Positions 52,610 to 64,000 of a stretch of 64,000 nucleotides of DNA are shown piece after piece. The translations under genes were made by a program, and so were the position numbers. The first letter of the stretch is position 1, and each line of letters opens with the position of its first letter. Source of the stretch: Leguminivora glycinivorella (lineage: Eukaryota; Arthropoda; Insecta; Lepidoptera; Tortricidae); the NCBI RefSeq assembly GCF_023078275.1, contig NC_062978.1:18809883-18873882 (forward strand). The letters run 5' to 3'. The notes beneath the pieces are model-generated. The model saw only the letters and a program-made list of their open reading frames with translations. It was not told where the DNA came from and did no database searches.

Positions 52610-52741
52610 CCCAGTGCAACTATTGGCAGTTAAGGGGTTGAAAGAAATAGAGTTGTGATACACTGACATGTCAGCCCATCATCCACACCAAAATGTAACC
52701 TATATCCCAGAGTCGACTGCTACAACTAATGGGGGTGGTAC
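52610..52741 (-). repeat. SINE (ATGT-tailed), split by a hAT element
   Basis: CAACTATTGGCAGTTAAGGG through ACTGCTACAACTAATGGGGGTGGTAC, resuming at 54112 with GGTGGTACCATTCATCACCC and CGTCACCACACGG. The break is the hAT insertion. Confidence 0.6.
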
Positions 52742-54119
52742 TAGGGTGTGCAAACCGGTTAACCGGTTAACCGAAAAACCGGTTAACCGAGACTTTTTGG
52801 CCTCTGTTAAAAACCGGTTTTTATAGTCACTAACCGGTTAATAAACGAAACTGTATTTATTTCTCAAAATTTGGAAAATTAGGCATTAAAGGTTCAAAAA
52901 TACGTACCTAATTATTTAATGTTTTGTAATAATAAAGATTTATTTATTACTTTTCATTGACAACATTATTATCTGTAATGATTTTATTTTAAAAATTAGT
53001 CCCGTCTACTCAATTATACATTTTATACAATACAGTAGAGTCCGGTTAGTATATTACGACTCCGCATAGACCTAACGTCCAACCTCGAACAACGACATAT
53101 AAGCACTGGTATTTATTTGGTTTTCGTATGTGATAGTATGAAAGTACATCCAATTATTACGACTCCGATTTTAACGACCAGCCGCTTTTTACGACACATT
53201 TTACACAGAATCCGTCCGTCAAGTCCGGTTGCAACGACGAGCGACCACGTTTTTAGTTTTACTAGTAAATTGAGGAAACAAAGCTACTTTCACCCAAGCA
53301 CGGCCCCCTGTCTTGCCTACAACAAGTAGCAAGATTACATTGTGGCCACGTAACTTTTTGGAGTATTGCTTTTAAAATTTTAACAATTTGTTCGCCTCGG
53401 GTCTAATCTTATAAGCTAAATAGAACCCAATTTGTATTTTCGATTGCGTATAAACTAGCTTTACTTACAAATGATGAGCAAGCACGCATACTAAAAAGGA
53501 CTTTTCTAACTAAACAAGTCATAATAAAATAAGGTATTAATACTATGATGATAATAATACCCTGTAAATAAACCTATTGATTGAAATGTTTTAGTAATAG
53601 AGATGTAGATATTACTTTTAATTAAAAGAAATGAAATTCGTTTTGTATGACATCCGGTTAGTACGACGTAATATCAGCGGTCCCCTGAGCGTCGTTGTAA
53701 CCGGAGTCTACCGTATATTTCAAACTATATTTTTTAAAAGAAAGGTAAAATGGAGATCTTGGTTTTCTTACATCAATTGCTTTTATTACTAGGGGCTCTG
53801 GGAGCTGTAGACCTTTCGCGACATGCCTAGAAAACGCAACTGACGAATCACATTCAAACCACACAAGCCTTTTTAGCAATTTCCGCATTTACCAAATTTC
53901 CAAAAACTGGATAAAAATGATCTTCATCGTGCAAGTAATACCTGCTACGATATCATCAACATAAGAATTCTTAAAGGTAATGGTAATTATTGCGTAGTAC
54001 GGCCATTTACTAAAAATCCTCAAAACCGGTTAGTAACCGGTTAACCGATTTTGAAGGAAAAGTCTCGGTTATTAACCGGTTTTTTAAGTTAACCGGTTTT
54101 TGCATACCCTCGGTGGTAC
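52734..54119. mobile_element. hAT-type element, duplication GGTGGTAC
   Basis: The element 52742-54111 has ends TAGGGTGTGCAAACCGG and the inverse GAGGGTATGCAAAAACCGG, with GGTGGTAC on both sides. AACCGGTTAACCGG repeats fill both subterminal zones. A pogo-like element (53033-53713) sits inside. A minus-strand frame from 53888 (MRKLLKRLVWFECDSSVAFS) could be the start of a decayed transposase, but I recognise no BED or hATC motif. Confidence 0.85.
53031..53715. mobile_element. pogo/Tigger-like element nested in the hAT
   Basis: The element 53033-53713 has ends CAGTAGAGTCCGGTTA and the inverse CGGTAGACTCCGGTTA, with TA at both borders. Subterminal ACGAC/GTCGT words repeat (ACGACTCCGATTTTAACGAC). 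The open frame 53117-53329 is not a recognisable transposase. TA duplication and CAGT ends are consistent with the Tc1/mariner-pogo superfamily (inference). Confidence 0.7.
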
Positions 54120-54149
54120 CATTCATCACCCGTCACCACACGGTGACGG

Positions 54150-56190
54150 GTGAGAGGTGTGAGGTATTTATATCATTGAATATATTATGACCATGTATAT
54201 CGCATAATTATTTATGGATGAAAATTTCAACCTGAATACACAGTAAAAAAAACAAAGGTATTCCTGTCCCATGTAAGTTTAATTGATAATCGGTCATCAT
54301 TAACATAAATTCTCCTTCAAGACGTCTCGCATTAATAATTAAGAGGCAGAAATCCCACATGCACCTTAAAAGCCCAGGAGTTCGATAAATAAGGGTCAGT
54401 TTTTTACCCCACTTGGCCTGCAATCCACGTATTTAATTCGGCTATATAAATTTACTGCACTCGTGAGCGAGTCTGGGGAAATCTTTCGTGCGGATTTTTT
54501 TAATTCAATAATGTTGCAGTAGGTTTGCAGGTAGGGATATATTTTCTGTTTTTCTAATGATATTTTGTAATTTTATGTCATTGTGTCATTTTAAGTCCAG
54601 TACGAGACTGTGATAAGGAGCAAGTGTTGCTGCTGCTGGCTTAACAAAGCTGTGGATGTCTGTTGATTGTTCATAAGCTATTTGTTTATGACGTATGTAC
54701 AACACATTTTTGATAATGATGCCTCTTTATTTCGTTACATTCAATCATAATGTAGATATTTTCTTATGTTTGTCACTTATTTAGAGATCGTTAAACTCCT
54801 TTGTCATATAAACCCACCAAACGTAGGCCCCGCAATTCGCGACACCTACTTACCCGCGTTTATGTTTAATTCCTCACATTAACGTAATGAACATCTCGTA
54901 ACTCAATTCGCGTAATGTATGCCATACATTACCTCATTTCAGTTAACAATTCACTATAAGCTCTTGCGGAGTTTGCCTTCAAAATTCAACAATGTCAACA
55001 ATGATGGCTCAGTCGGCGGCTGGCGGGCGGGTGACGAGGACGTCCCGTCTGCTGCGTATTTATTTTATTAATAAATATGTTAATACCCCAGGTAAGTCTG
55101 CATTATTCAACGTCGGTAGCGTTGACACAGCCACGGATAGCCATGCAAATTCAATCCGGAGATGCGAGGGAATTATCATAATTGTAAGTGAGGTTTTTGT
55201 TTCTGTACCTGAAGTTTAATGTGAAGTTTGCGGACACTTTTAGTTTGCCGCCGTCATCCTGCGATTTGCAATTCAGAGGGAAAGAGCAACTTTTGCTAGG
55301 GTTGCTTGAGAAATAAGGGTCGGTTTCCGTTGCATTGTGACAAATTGAATTAGGCAGGTTATCCTGCTAGGTGCTCGTTCCGGAGCCCGTGTTTTCTCAT
55401 TCTCTTTGTTCTTCGGTAAACATTGTCGTTGGACTGCTGGACTATTAATGCCGCTGACAGAGCACAGGGAAGTGTTTTCTTAAGAAACTTCAATTGGTCT
55501 AAAGAACCTTAATACCACTAGTAGTTGATGCAGTACCTAACCAATAGATTAAGTCGGTTTAATTTACTTCTCTGGTTTTGTAGTCATGCAGAAAAACATT
55601 GACAAGTGTGATTGAAAGTGGAGGATCCGCGCGAAATCACCTTTTCATACAAACGTAGACCTCGTTCACCTCTTTGAATATAAACATTCTACAACTTTAG
55701 CATTACTTACGAATAGAAAAGTTAGGAATATCATCAGTTTTATGAATGTTTCGTGCTCAGACAGCAGCTCAGTCAAACTCCCACGTCCAATTTTACTGCA
55801 AAATAACAATCGAACTGCCTAATTTAAACCTTTTACAGCGAGACGAAATAACGGCTAATTTCAAAGCATTTACTGCCACGTCAAACGTTTACCGATGTAT
55901 GCCTTTTTATAGTGCCATCCTGTATATATGGGGTGTTAAACCGGGCCCTTGACTCGTAAATACAGGATGCCGGATTGCTTTAAGCCTACCGATTTCGATT
56001 TTATAGCCATCGGATTGTCACTTGCGTTTATGGCGAGTGGAGTCTAATCGAATATAAATTAGGTAGCAAAGGTGGAATAGCATTTGTTAGGGCCAATAAA
56101 GGTGTAAAATTTGGAAACGCCACTTTAGGAGGTACTAAACAGGTAAACACGTTTGTAGGCTCTAATGTAATGTGACTACTGAAATATATC
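54150..56190. other. Long tract without a supported gene
   Basis: The frame from 54992 (MSTMMAQSAAGGRVTRTSRL) runs into a good splice-donor-like CAGGTAAGT at 55090-55098, which is the only exon-like hint. No homology is recognisable. The rest is unassigned. Confidence 0.35.
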
Positions 56191-56194
56191 ATAA

Positions 56195-56369
56195 CTAGCT
56201 TTAGCCCGCGGCTTCGCTCGTATAAGAAAGAGACAAAAAGTAGCCTATGTCACTCTCCATCCGTTCAACTATCTCCACTTAAAAAATCACGTCAATTCGT
56301 CGATCCGTTTTACCGTGAAATAGACAGACAAACAGACACACACACTCCCATTTATAATATTAGTATGGA
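56195..56369 (-). mobile_element. Small Helitron, short subfamily
   Basis: In reverse: TCCATACTAATATTATAAAT ... hairpin ... CTAG at 56195-56198. Intact ends; the body is close to the 13139 copy. Confidence 0.85.
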
Positions 56370-56371
56370 TT

Positions 56372-57030
56372 ACAAAAAGCCTTTTTTTTAGGGTGGTAAG
56401 TATATATGACATACTGAGTTATCTTAATTAATAATAACACTTTCTGACAAGTTTAACAGCAGAACAAGCTCGAGACCGCATTCACTATTCAAAATAGATG
56501 TATTCATCCGTCGAAACAGCTGCTAAGAAACTCACCCATCGATAAATAACTTCCAAAAATCCATTATGTTTTCTAAACTTGCAATCAATCGTTGCACCGA
56601 TGACCGGCGAAGCTAATGGAAAGTGTACTTCACTATCCTCACCCACATATCTGTTTCTACAAGCATCGGTATTTAGACCCTATATCCAAAGGCGCTAAAT
56701 GGATTTTCAAAAGATATAGGAACAGGAGATACGATGAGGGGAAAGAGAAAAGTGGATTTTCTACTCTAAACCGAAAATCTGAAGAATGCCGCGTATTTTT
56801 CAATCATCACCCGCTAGGGTTGTCACTTTAAGCTCCGGTCGATTGCGGTTTAGCCCCTACTGTAAAAAAAGTTTGCAGGTTTGTTCTGTGGTATTGGAGA
56901 ATACGGCTTCGATTGCGCGGTTTCGATGTCTACGCATGTGTATGGCTTTAAGTTGTATTATTTGTAATACTTCATGAATACGAATAATATCGTTTGGGTT
57001 TAGAAGTTGTCCTGTTTACCTTTATTTACT
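56372..57030. other. Non-coding tract, no feature seen
   Basis: No supported feature; frames 56616-56831 and 56786-56977 overlap and lack motifs. Confidence 0.4.
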
Positions 57031-57031
57031 C

Positions 57032-57137
57032 AGGGCCACTTGCACCAACGAGAATGGAGGGTTAACCCACGATTTTATATGAAATGACAGATGACAGTCC
57101 ACTAACCCTGAGTTACGTGGTTGGTGCAAGTGGACCT
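57032..57137. mobile_element. MITE family E, copy 4
   Basis: GGGCCACTTGCACCAACGAG and the inverse of TTGGTGCAAGTGGACC, with GGAGGGTTAACC and GACAGATGACAGTCCACTAA inside. Confidence 0.75.
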
Positions 57138-57167
57138 AATAGCTTTATTAGTTAATACTAATAAGGT

Positions 57168-57400
57168 GTGGTAACGGGCTAATAATTCCACAAATTCCTT
57201 TCCTCCCGTAGGTGTCGTAAAAGTCGAGTCGGGATATATGTTCAATAGCTTTGTAGGCGATGGGCTAGCAGGTAGCAACCTGTCACTGCAATACAACAAT
57301 TTCATTAACTTTAGTAACTTGCAACCTCTGAATTGCTAAAAGTGGCACTGAAACTTCATGTTCTACCTACTCCTTTTGGAAATACGACCATGAGTTTATG
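57168..57400 (+). repeat. SINE (ATGT-tailed), diverged full length
   Basis: GTGTGGTAACGGGCTAATAA, CCTCCCGTAGGTGTCGTAAA, AACCTGTCACTGCAATACAA and AGTGGCACTGAAACTTCATG, ending in TTTATGTATGTATT. More diverged than the 5313 copy. Confidence 0.65.
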
Positions 57401-57404
57401 TATG

Positions 57405-59380
57405 TATTAAGATGTGTAAAATCGTGACACAAATAAAAACAAAATTTTGAACAAATGAAAAGGGTCTCACATTCGATAAATCTCACCATTCCGTTTGAAA
57501 ATGGCGTTCGGTTCCGCGCCGTCTGCCAATCAGGGCGCGGCGCGCCTTCCTTCCGCCGCTCGCGATTTTTTCACTCGCGCCTGACACGGACAAACTTGGT
57601 GCATTCATCACCGCAGTGGCACAGAGCATGGAAGGAGTAGATCTGTTTCTTCAAGTTTTTCTATCCACTTATTTTTAGGGACTACAGCTTTTTAAATAAA
57701 ATTCCCCGCTGCGTCTGTCTGCGTGTTCGTTTATTTGTATGTTCGCGATAAACTCAAAAACTACAGAACAGATTTTCATGTGGTTTTCACCTATTTAAAA
57801 AGTAATTCTTGAGGAAGTTTTAAGAATAAAAATTGTTAACACCTTGGTGGGCACTATACGCCTATAGGCGTAGTTCCATTGTTCTTTCTGTTGTGTCTGG
57901 AGCTGGATTAGTGTCATGTCCTCGAAAGGTGTTAAGATTTTGGGCATATTAGTACAAATATATCCACAATGGTATACGTTACGTCTATCTTTTAAGAAAA
58001 AATTACCATTCACATTTGTATGCTTTACCATAGTCACAATGAAAGTTTGAAATCCTTTACAATTCAAACTTTTTAACAATCATGCAATTGGTTAATAAAA
58101 TGAATTGAATACCAATTTAATAAACTATTTTGGTATTGTCGGTTTTCCCTAAACAAACAATTTTGTTGATAAATAAACGCTAATTGCTCAAAGCTTTTAA
58201 TTGCACAACGGCCAATGTATGTTCATAACTCGAAACTAAATCTTCCATCTTGTTTGAGTAGCGAGTGGTTTCATAAATTAATTTTCAAACATGCTTAGTC
58301 GCTTAGCAGTTTAGAATTAAAGACAAATAAAATAAACAGCTATGAGTGACTCGGTTTAAATGTATCAAAATAAGTTTAAGAGGGATAGCGATAGTACATC
58401 ATTTGCATTTTACACTCTTTTTAGTGATAAGGTTTTCGCACTTTCAGAAACAAAAGATGTTGCAAACAAAAACTTTGTCACTTCTATTATTTTTGTAAAG
58501 CAACAACGCGTCTACGGTGCGATGTTTTAGCAAATGAGTGTCGACGCAAGTTCGCGTCTGAAACCGCTCGCATGTGTGTGTGAGCGTGTAAGTACGAGTG
58601 CACATTAGTTATTGTGTGACGGTTGTGTGCGAGGAACGTTTCGGAATTCAAATTATGCGCGAGTGACGCGAAATGATGGATTATTTTTCAAAAATTAGTG
58701 GCTGCAAGAATTTTGTTCATTGAAGCAGTTTTTTTTTGCTGTCATTGTAGGTATATTACAGTAACCATGAATTCAATTTAAAAAATCCTAATAGTAATTT
58801 CCCATCGTAAAAAAGAATAAAAATCTTGGAAGCTTCAATTGTATCTTTTATACATTTTCTCGAAGTATTTTTTACTTCCGTGTACTGAAAATCGTAATCC
58901 AATCCTTGCACTATATGAATGAATGAATAAATCGGCATTCAGAACACCGCTCCGGAACATTCAATAGAATTCGCTTCACACATAAAAAATGTAAAGAGAC
59001 AGCCATTTTGAATTTGCATATGCATAGAACCTTCCAGAGCGCATGTTTGTGAAAGGAAACGTAGCCATGACAAGTAAATTTATCGGCGTGATAGTACTGA
59101 AGGGTTGAGAATGTAGAAAATGTAAGTTCATACTGTGTAAGTATTCAAACTTTTAAAAATAAACACAGTTACGCACTAGGCGGTGCTTATCTATAACATT
59201 GAAAGATATTAAATAATAGTTTTCGATTTTTAAAAACTACCTTTTTTATTGTAAACTGATCGGCGATTGACCCTAGTCACACCTGATGAAGGAAGGTGAA
59301 AACGGAGTTCGCCGTTTCAGTAATAGCCTATTCACTCTTGCTTTAAAGAGACCAAGGTCGTATTATTTTTTTGTTTTTAT
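57405..59380. other. Long tract without a supported gene
   Basis: Two GC-richer patches are present: 57515-57600 (GCCAATCAGGGCGCGGCGCG) and 58500-58680 (CGCGTCTACGGTGCGATG, GTGTGTGAGCGTGTAAGTAC). A repeat fragment with CGATAAACTCAAAAACTACA is at 57700-57790. No protein-coding evidence. Confidence 0.4.
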
Positions 59381-59386
59381 TTTGTA

Positions 59387-59563
59387 CTAGCTTTTGCCCG
59401 CGGCTTCGCTCGCGTTAGAAAGAGATACAAAGTAGCCTATGTCACTCTCCATCCCTTCAACTGTCTCCACTTAAAAAATCACGTCAATTCGTCGCTCCGT
59501 TTTGCCGTGAAAGACGGACAAACAAACAGACACACACTTTCCCATTTATAATATTAGTATGGG
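59387..59563 (-). mobile_element. Small Helitron, short subfamily
   Basis: CTAG end at 59387 with hairpin CCCGCGGCTTCGCTCGCG (plus strand). The 5' end is slightly mutated (CCCATACTAATATTATAAAT). A fragment of the ACTACGTCGG-type repeat (GTAAACAAGCATACGATCCG) follows directly at 59565. Confidence 0.8.
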
Positions 59564-59644
59564 TGAAGGTAAACAAGCATACGATCCGCTTCATGGTGGG
59601 TAGGTAAGCAAGCAGTCTCTTATGCCTATGAACAATATTGTGGT

Positions 59645-60340
59645 CCTTTATAGACCTATATACATTCTGGAAGATTAGAAAGGGAAGGTACGTCAAAAAT
59701 ATTTTAAGGCAATTAAATCAAAGATAATATTATTTTGATGAGGCTATTTATGTCTCCACTGTGTTATTTTACATAATAAATACCTTATTAATCAATATTA
59801 GCTGCAGAATATTGCGCTATTTCAATAACAAAACAAGTAAAATCCAATCTAACGAATATAGCTTTCGTTCTGTCGAATTGATACAAAGTGCTTTGATTGA
59901 GTTGCCAACTCCAAATTAGTCAACTTCATACACTTCTCATTCAAATGTTTGTATGACAAAGTCTTTGAGGAGTTTTTGGAAGCAATATCCCGTAATGACA
60001 GGTTCGGTGTTGTGCTCAATAATTGCTTTTGGGAAATAAATCGTCTGGGGTGAACTCGATCGCGAGTTTTGCCGCTTTTCGCTTTTCTAAACCGCTAAAG
60101 CAGTCATTTGTTATAATTAATGCGATTGGTGTATTTTGGACTCGAGCTGAAAAGCTTTAATTCCTGATTATTGAAGAATGTTTTTATTTATATCTGGACA
60201 CGCCCAGTTTTGCACGGGTTACACAAACGTAATAAATACACCTAAGGCTTCATTAAAATCAATAGTATGTCTACTACTACTACTGGCCTTAGCGTCTATT
60301 TCAGACGATTTATGGTGCAATGTCCGACAGATATCGCTTT
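59645..60340. other. Non-coding tract, no feature seen
   Basis: The frame at 60178-60387 lacks motifs. No repeat ends. Confidence 0.35.
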
Positions 60341-60359
60341 TGATGACTAAAGAGACCTA

Positions 60360-60570
60360 TGCGAGAGCGACATATTTACATAGCTGACAAGGGAAGCATG
60401 CAACCGATTGCGACGTTCCGCTATGGTGTCTTCTTTCCCTTTTGTCAGCAAGTGCCGCAAAACCAGGTCTCATCGACGAACTTGCGACCATCTCCAACGC
60501 ACTTTCGCCATTCCGTTCGCTTCTCCGCAAGCTTCTCCCAGTCTTGGTAGTCGATTTTAAAGGATACAGC
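60360..60570 (-). pseudogene. Decayed LINE C-terminus
   Basis: A minus-strand frame reads KIDYQDWEKLAEKRTEWRKC and continues to FVDETWFCGTC before a stop. A later frame reads IAERRNRLHASLV. The pattern W..LA..R..WR..V, then an ERRNR-type basic stretch, resembles the region after the reverse transcriptase in insect LINEs. A frame change and a stop show decay. Overlapping frames on either strand are shadows. Confidence 0.4.
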
Positions 60571-60574
60571 CAGA

Positions 60575-62885
60575 AGCGGGGGAGACTTTGTTTACTAATA
60601 TGTATAGATGATGTAAATAAGTAGGTAAACATTCAAAGTTAAACTTTCTTAAATGATTTAAGAAAATTAAACTTTACGGTTTAAAATCAAATAAATAGTT
60701 ACAGGTGGCAAAAAGTATATTAAACGCCAAAGCCCTCCAAATTGGGCACATATAAATCTCGTTAGGGTTGCGAATAGTCGCCCATCTGCCCTTTGACCGG
60801 TCATCAGGGCAATGGGAGATATAAGGGCTCTCAATAACCTATATCATATACCCTCAAATTAAGTTGTCTCATTCAATCGCTTTTTACGTAAAACTTCATT
60901 TTTGTACTTAAGACGAGATGAAAGTGGACGATGTGTATAAAAGCGCGAAAAAAACTGCCAATTGGTTAACCAAGTCATGAAAGGTTGTCAGACACAACTT
61001 CGCTTTCTTAGCGTCTTCAGAAGTATTAGAAGAATTGCATGTCGTAAGCGACATTTACTTACATCTTTGTAGATTCCATGTCTTTTGGTATGACGAGTCT
61101 CAACTCGTAAAGTTACAGCAGTTGTTTAAACTTACCTGAAATAAAAGAAAATATTACATTAAAATATGTATAATAAAAAAACAGATGAGAAGAATAGTAT
61201 TACAATTATGAGTATAATGAAAAATTTGAACTTGTGCTGACATTCCTAACTGCGTATTTGGCCTTATTACGTCTTTTGTTATAAAGCATAACACCTTTTT
61301 ATTTGATTATTATATATAAAGAGAAATTTTATCATAAGAAACACCATTTATATGAAGTGACATTTCTCATTTTCTTGCACGTTTCGCAAGAAAATGTACC
61401 ACTCTAACAAGATGGAGCATGTCGTTTGACATTGTTTATTTTGCCCACATGACACTCACTCTTGTGGGGAATCGTAAAGTATAAACACCTGCATGAATTA
61501 CTGGTATGGCGTTATAAAAGAGGCGTCAAACTTTTACGCCCTGTTAAATTTTAGGGCAGTGCTTTATAGTTATTGGCCTGTTTAAGTAAGCTTATGGGTC
61601 TTCTTCCTTCTGAGATGAAGTGATATAGCAAATTTTGTGACAAATTAATGACGTCATATATAAAAAAAATTAGCCTGACGAAGCTAACTCTAACTAATAG
61701 AGGTAGAAGCGTTAGCGTAGGTTTGCATCGGGCATTGCATCTTGTATGACCGGATGTTTTCCTCTACAGGCTACAGCAATCCTCAACCGATTCTAATGAA
61801 TTGTGACCAGATTCTATGACGAAGTTATTTTGTACAACGTCGTCGATCTACTTTTTGGATTTTTTTCTGAAGGTAAATTGGAAACTGGCATAAACTTAAC
61901 CTTTAAATGCATGATTTTGACAAAGATTTATTCAAATTTTAATTTTGACATGCTGTCAATAGCCAAAAATGCATGATGCATACACTATGCATTTAAGGGT
62001 TAAGCGCCAATAGTATTGTAAGTTAATTGAGGTAATGACTCCACGAACAAAGTCTTTTTCAACACAGTAATTTAGGCACAAACCATTAACTTGCCACATG
62101 GCTATACTCTGTCACAATATATGAGAATTTTAAATATATTACATATTAATGCTAATTGAATCACATGTGTTGTTCAATTTTATAGAACGTATCGTATTTT
62201 AAAATTCTTTCATTTCACATATGGTCCGCGTTCCGTTCCGCATCACAAAATGTATAAATTAACGTTTCATTGTCACTTAATTGGAAAAGGGTATCAAGTT
62301 TGATAGACTCTGTGCGGAAAGACTTGGAGACGTTTTTATCCCACAAATTTCACGACACAGCGAAAATAAAGATAAGCTGCATCTCGTCATACTAATACAG
62401 AAACATCTATTTAGATTATATTTGCACAAGCCGACTGCTGCCAATATTTATTACAAATATTATGGTTGTTAAAATATGTCAGAAAAAAATATGGCATGAT
62501 ATTGTATATCTGATTGATGTCCTTATTTTTGTCGCAAATTTCACACGAAGTGCCGGATATATTTTGTTATTTTCTAGCTTTACATTTAAGCAATGAGAAT
62601 GCGCGCCCTACACGCTGCATTAGGGTAGGTACACACGTGTAAACGCTTCCGAGGATGTTTTCTCTGCATCGTTTAAGATCCGCAGGAGACGCTGTTTTCA
62701 CAAGACCCGCTGCACACAGCGCACTATAGTGTTTTCGTTCGATCAGGAGGCATGTAAATTTAAAGATGAAGGTTTATCCTGTTTGTTTGAATAAAAGGGT
62801 CTGAAATAGCAAGTCTAAAAGAGATTTCTTTATATTATTAGATCCAATAATTTCAGTATTTTTGTCTAATGAGATGTAAATAGTT
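60575..62885. other. Long tract without a supported gene
   Basis: About 2.3 kb with no recognisable frame, RNA gene or repeat end. Confidence 0.4.
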
Positions 62886-62899
62886 AGCTAGAGCAAAAA

Positions 62900-63446
62900 C
62901 GACTGACAGTTGCAAGCCTTTATTCAAGAAACTTAATATTTTAACTCTGCCATCTATGTTTATATTGGAAGCTTGTATGTTCGTCAAACAAAATTTAAAC
63001 CTTTTTAGGATAATACATAAGAACTTTCCCCGTAATCATCAAAATAGATATGAGATTCTCCCAAAAATCCCTGTAAAAACAGCATATTACAATAAAAGTT
63101 TGTATGTAATGGCTGCGAAACTATTTAATAAATTACCTGATGCAATTAAAGATCAGGATGACAAATTATTTAAAAAATCTATAACACAAGTGTTAAAAAA
63201 AGGATGCCTTACACTATAGATGATTTTTTCAATATAGATTTCTATACAACGCTTTAATACAAGCTGGCGTAAGGTTTAGTTTAAGCATACATTGTAAATA
63301 GAATTGTAAATAGTTAAACTAGATTTAAGTAAAGAAATATTGTACGCCTGACAGGCAAATTATAGTGATACCTACTAAAATATCACCCATTATGTAAATT
63401 GTAAACCTATAATTATACAATAAATGATATCTTATCTTATCTTAAT
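62900..63446 (+). pseudogene. LINE ORF2 C-terminus with frameshift and TTATC tail
   Basis: An open frame from about 62905 contains SCKPLFKKLNILTLPSMF, ILEACMFVKQNLNLF and MAAKLFNKLPDAIKD, a well-known C-terminal arrangement of insect LINE ORF2 (CR1/Jockey-like). The frame stops at 63217-63219; the expected ending YTIDDFFNIDFY continues in another frame to a stop at 63255-63257, so one indel separates them. A ~190-bp UTR ends in (TTATC)n at 63428-63446. The 5' part is missing, as usual for LINE copies. Confidence 0.75.
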
Positions 63447-64000
63447 AAAAACAAAACAAACATCGTTTAAAACAAATACCGCTTGAAAGCGAAGCCGAGA
63501 TGTCGAAACACTCGAATCCAAAGCAACAATTTGTTTGCCGCGATCGTTAGGACACTCTTAAAGTAGAACGAGAAACTTTAACACTTGACAGTTAATTAAA
63601 TGACAGGCTTCTGGGAACCGCAAATAGTTCCTGTCATCAGTTTTATGCTTCAACTTCCACCAATTACGTCGACTTGTCAACAAACAAATTTAAACTTCAA
63701 AATTAAATCAGCCCAACTATCGACTGCGGCTCGAGAGTTTAAATAACTTTAATAGTATATGTTAATTAATACGCACCAATGACTAGTAATTACGTTTATA
63801 ATTAAACCATAAATTAATTTATTAAAAATTCATTAATAAAAACGTTGGAGGCAATATTTCGTGGGCTCAACGAGCCGGCCCGTTGTAAATGGCTCTGGAG
63901 TGTCGTTAATTTGGTTAATTGTTGTATTCTTGTTATAAATTCAGGAGATTAAGCCGCTAGTGTGCGCGCGCCCTAATATAGATTTAATCGTTGTACGCTA
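63447..64000. other. Non-coding tract, no feature seen
   Basis: No supported feature. Confidence 0.4.

Noticed and set aside
53117..53329. Transposase exon in the pogo-like element
   Set aside because: The frame is made of subterminal ACGAC repeats and has no DDE or helix-turn-helix features.

Overview
The window looks like moth or butterfly (Lepidoptera) nuclear DNA. It is AT-rich with local GC-rich palindromes and has no bacterial-type genes or operons. It is full of repeat types I know from lepidopteran genomes: Helitrons starting TCYATAYTAATATTA and ending CTAG, a SINE with an ATGT-repeat tail, tRNA-headed SINEs, miniature inverted-repeat transposons (MITEs) with TTA, TA or 8-bp target duplications, and short 3' ends of LINEs. 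I cannot assign family or species. I found no host exon that I can support and no genuine tRNA or rRNA gene. The only coding-like stretches are C-terminal remnants of LINE polyproteins, most of them broken by frameshifts or stops. The window is best read as intergenic or long-intron sequence built from transposons inserted into transposons.

Layout. 1-6.2 kb: sparse repeats (two copies of a hairpin/(GACA)n repeat, one MITE, one SINE). 6.2-10.3 kb: a GC-rich TTA-flanked inverted-repeat element whose empty site is preserved in a related repeat near 13.8 kb; a SINE split by a 1.1-kb element carrying an 11-unit minisatellite; a LINE C-terminus; a hAT MITE. 11.6-14.75 kb: another SINE apparently split by a 2.9-kb inverted-repeat segment that itself holds SINE heads and a head-to-tail pair of small Helitrons. 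14.8-21.6 kb and 47.7-48.5 kb: five copies of an unclassified ~430-bp palindrome-centred element, one inserted into another and one with its core inverted. 22-29.5 kb: MITE clusters, a 1.4-kb hAT element, and a Helitron with a MITE inside. 29.5-36 kb: mostly featureless, but with a perfect 60-bp palindrome at 31867. 37-43.4 kb: a MITE cluster, a hAT MITE, then two ~2.4-kb Helitrons abutting head to tail. 44.5-64 kb: LINE and SINE relics, a hAT with a pogo-like element inside, more small Helitrons, and long unassigned stretches.

The strongest observation is the tandem Helitron pair at 38514-43363. Its copies join CTAG to TC with no spacer, as expected from a rolling-circle intermediate. They carry a long GC-rich stem-loop region and no recognisable Rep/helicase, so they are non-autonomous.
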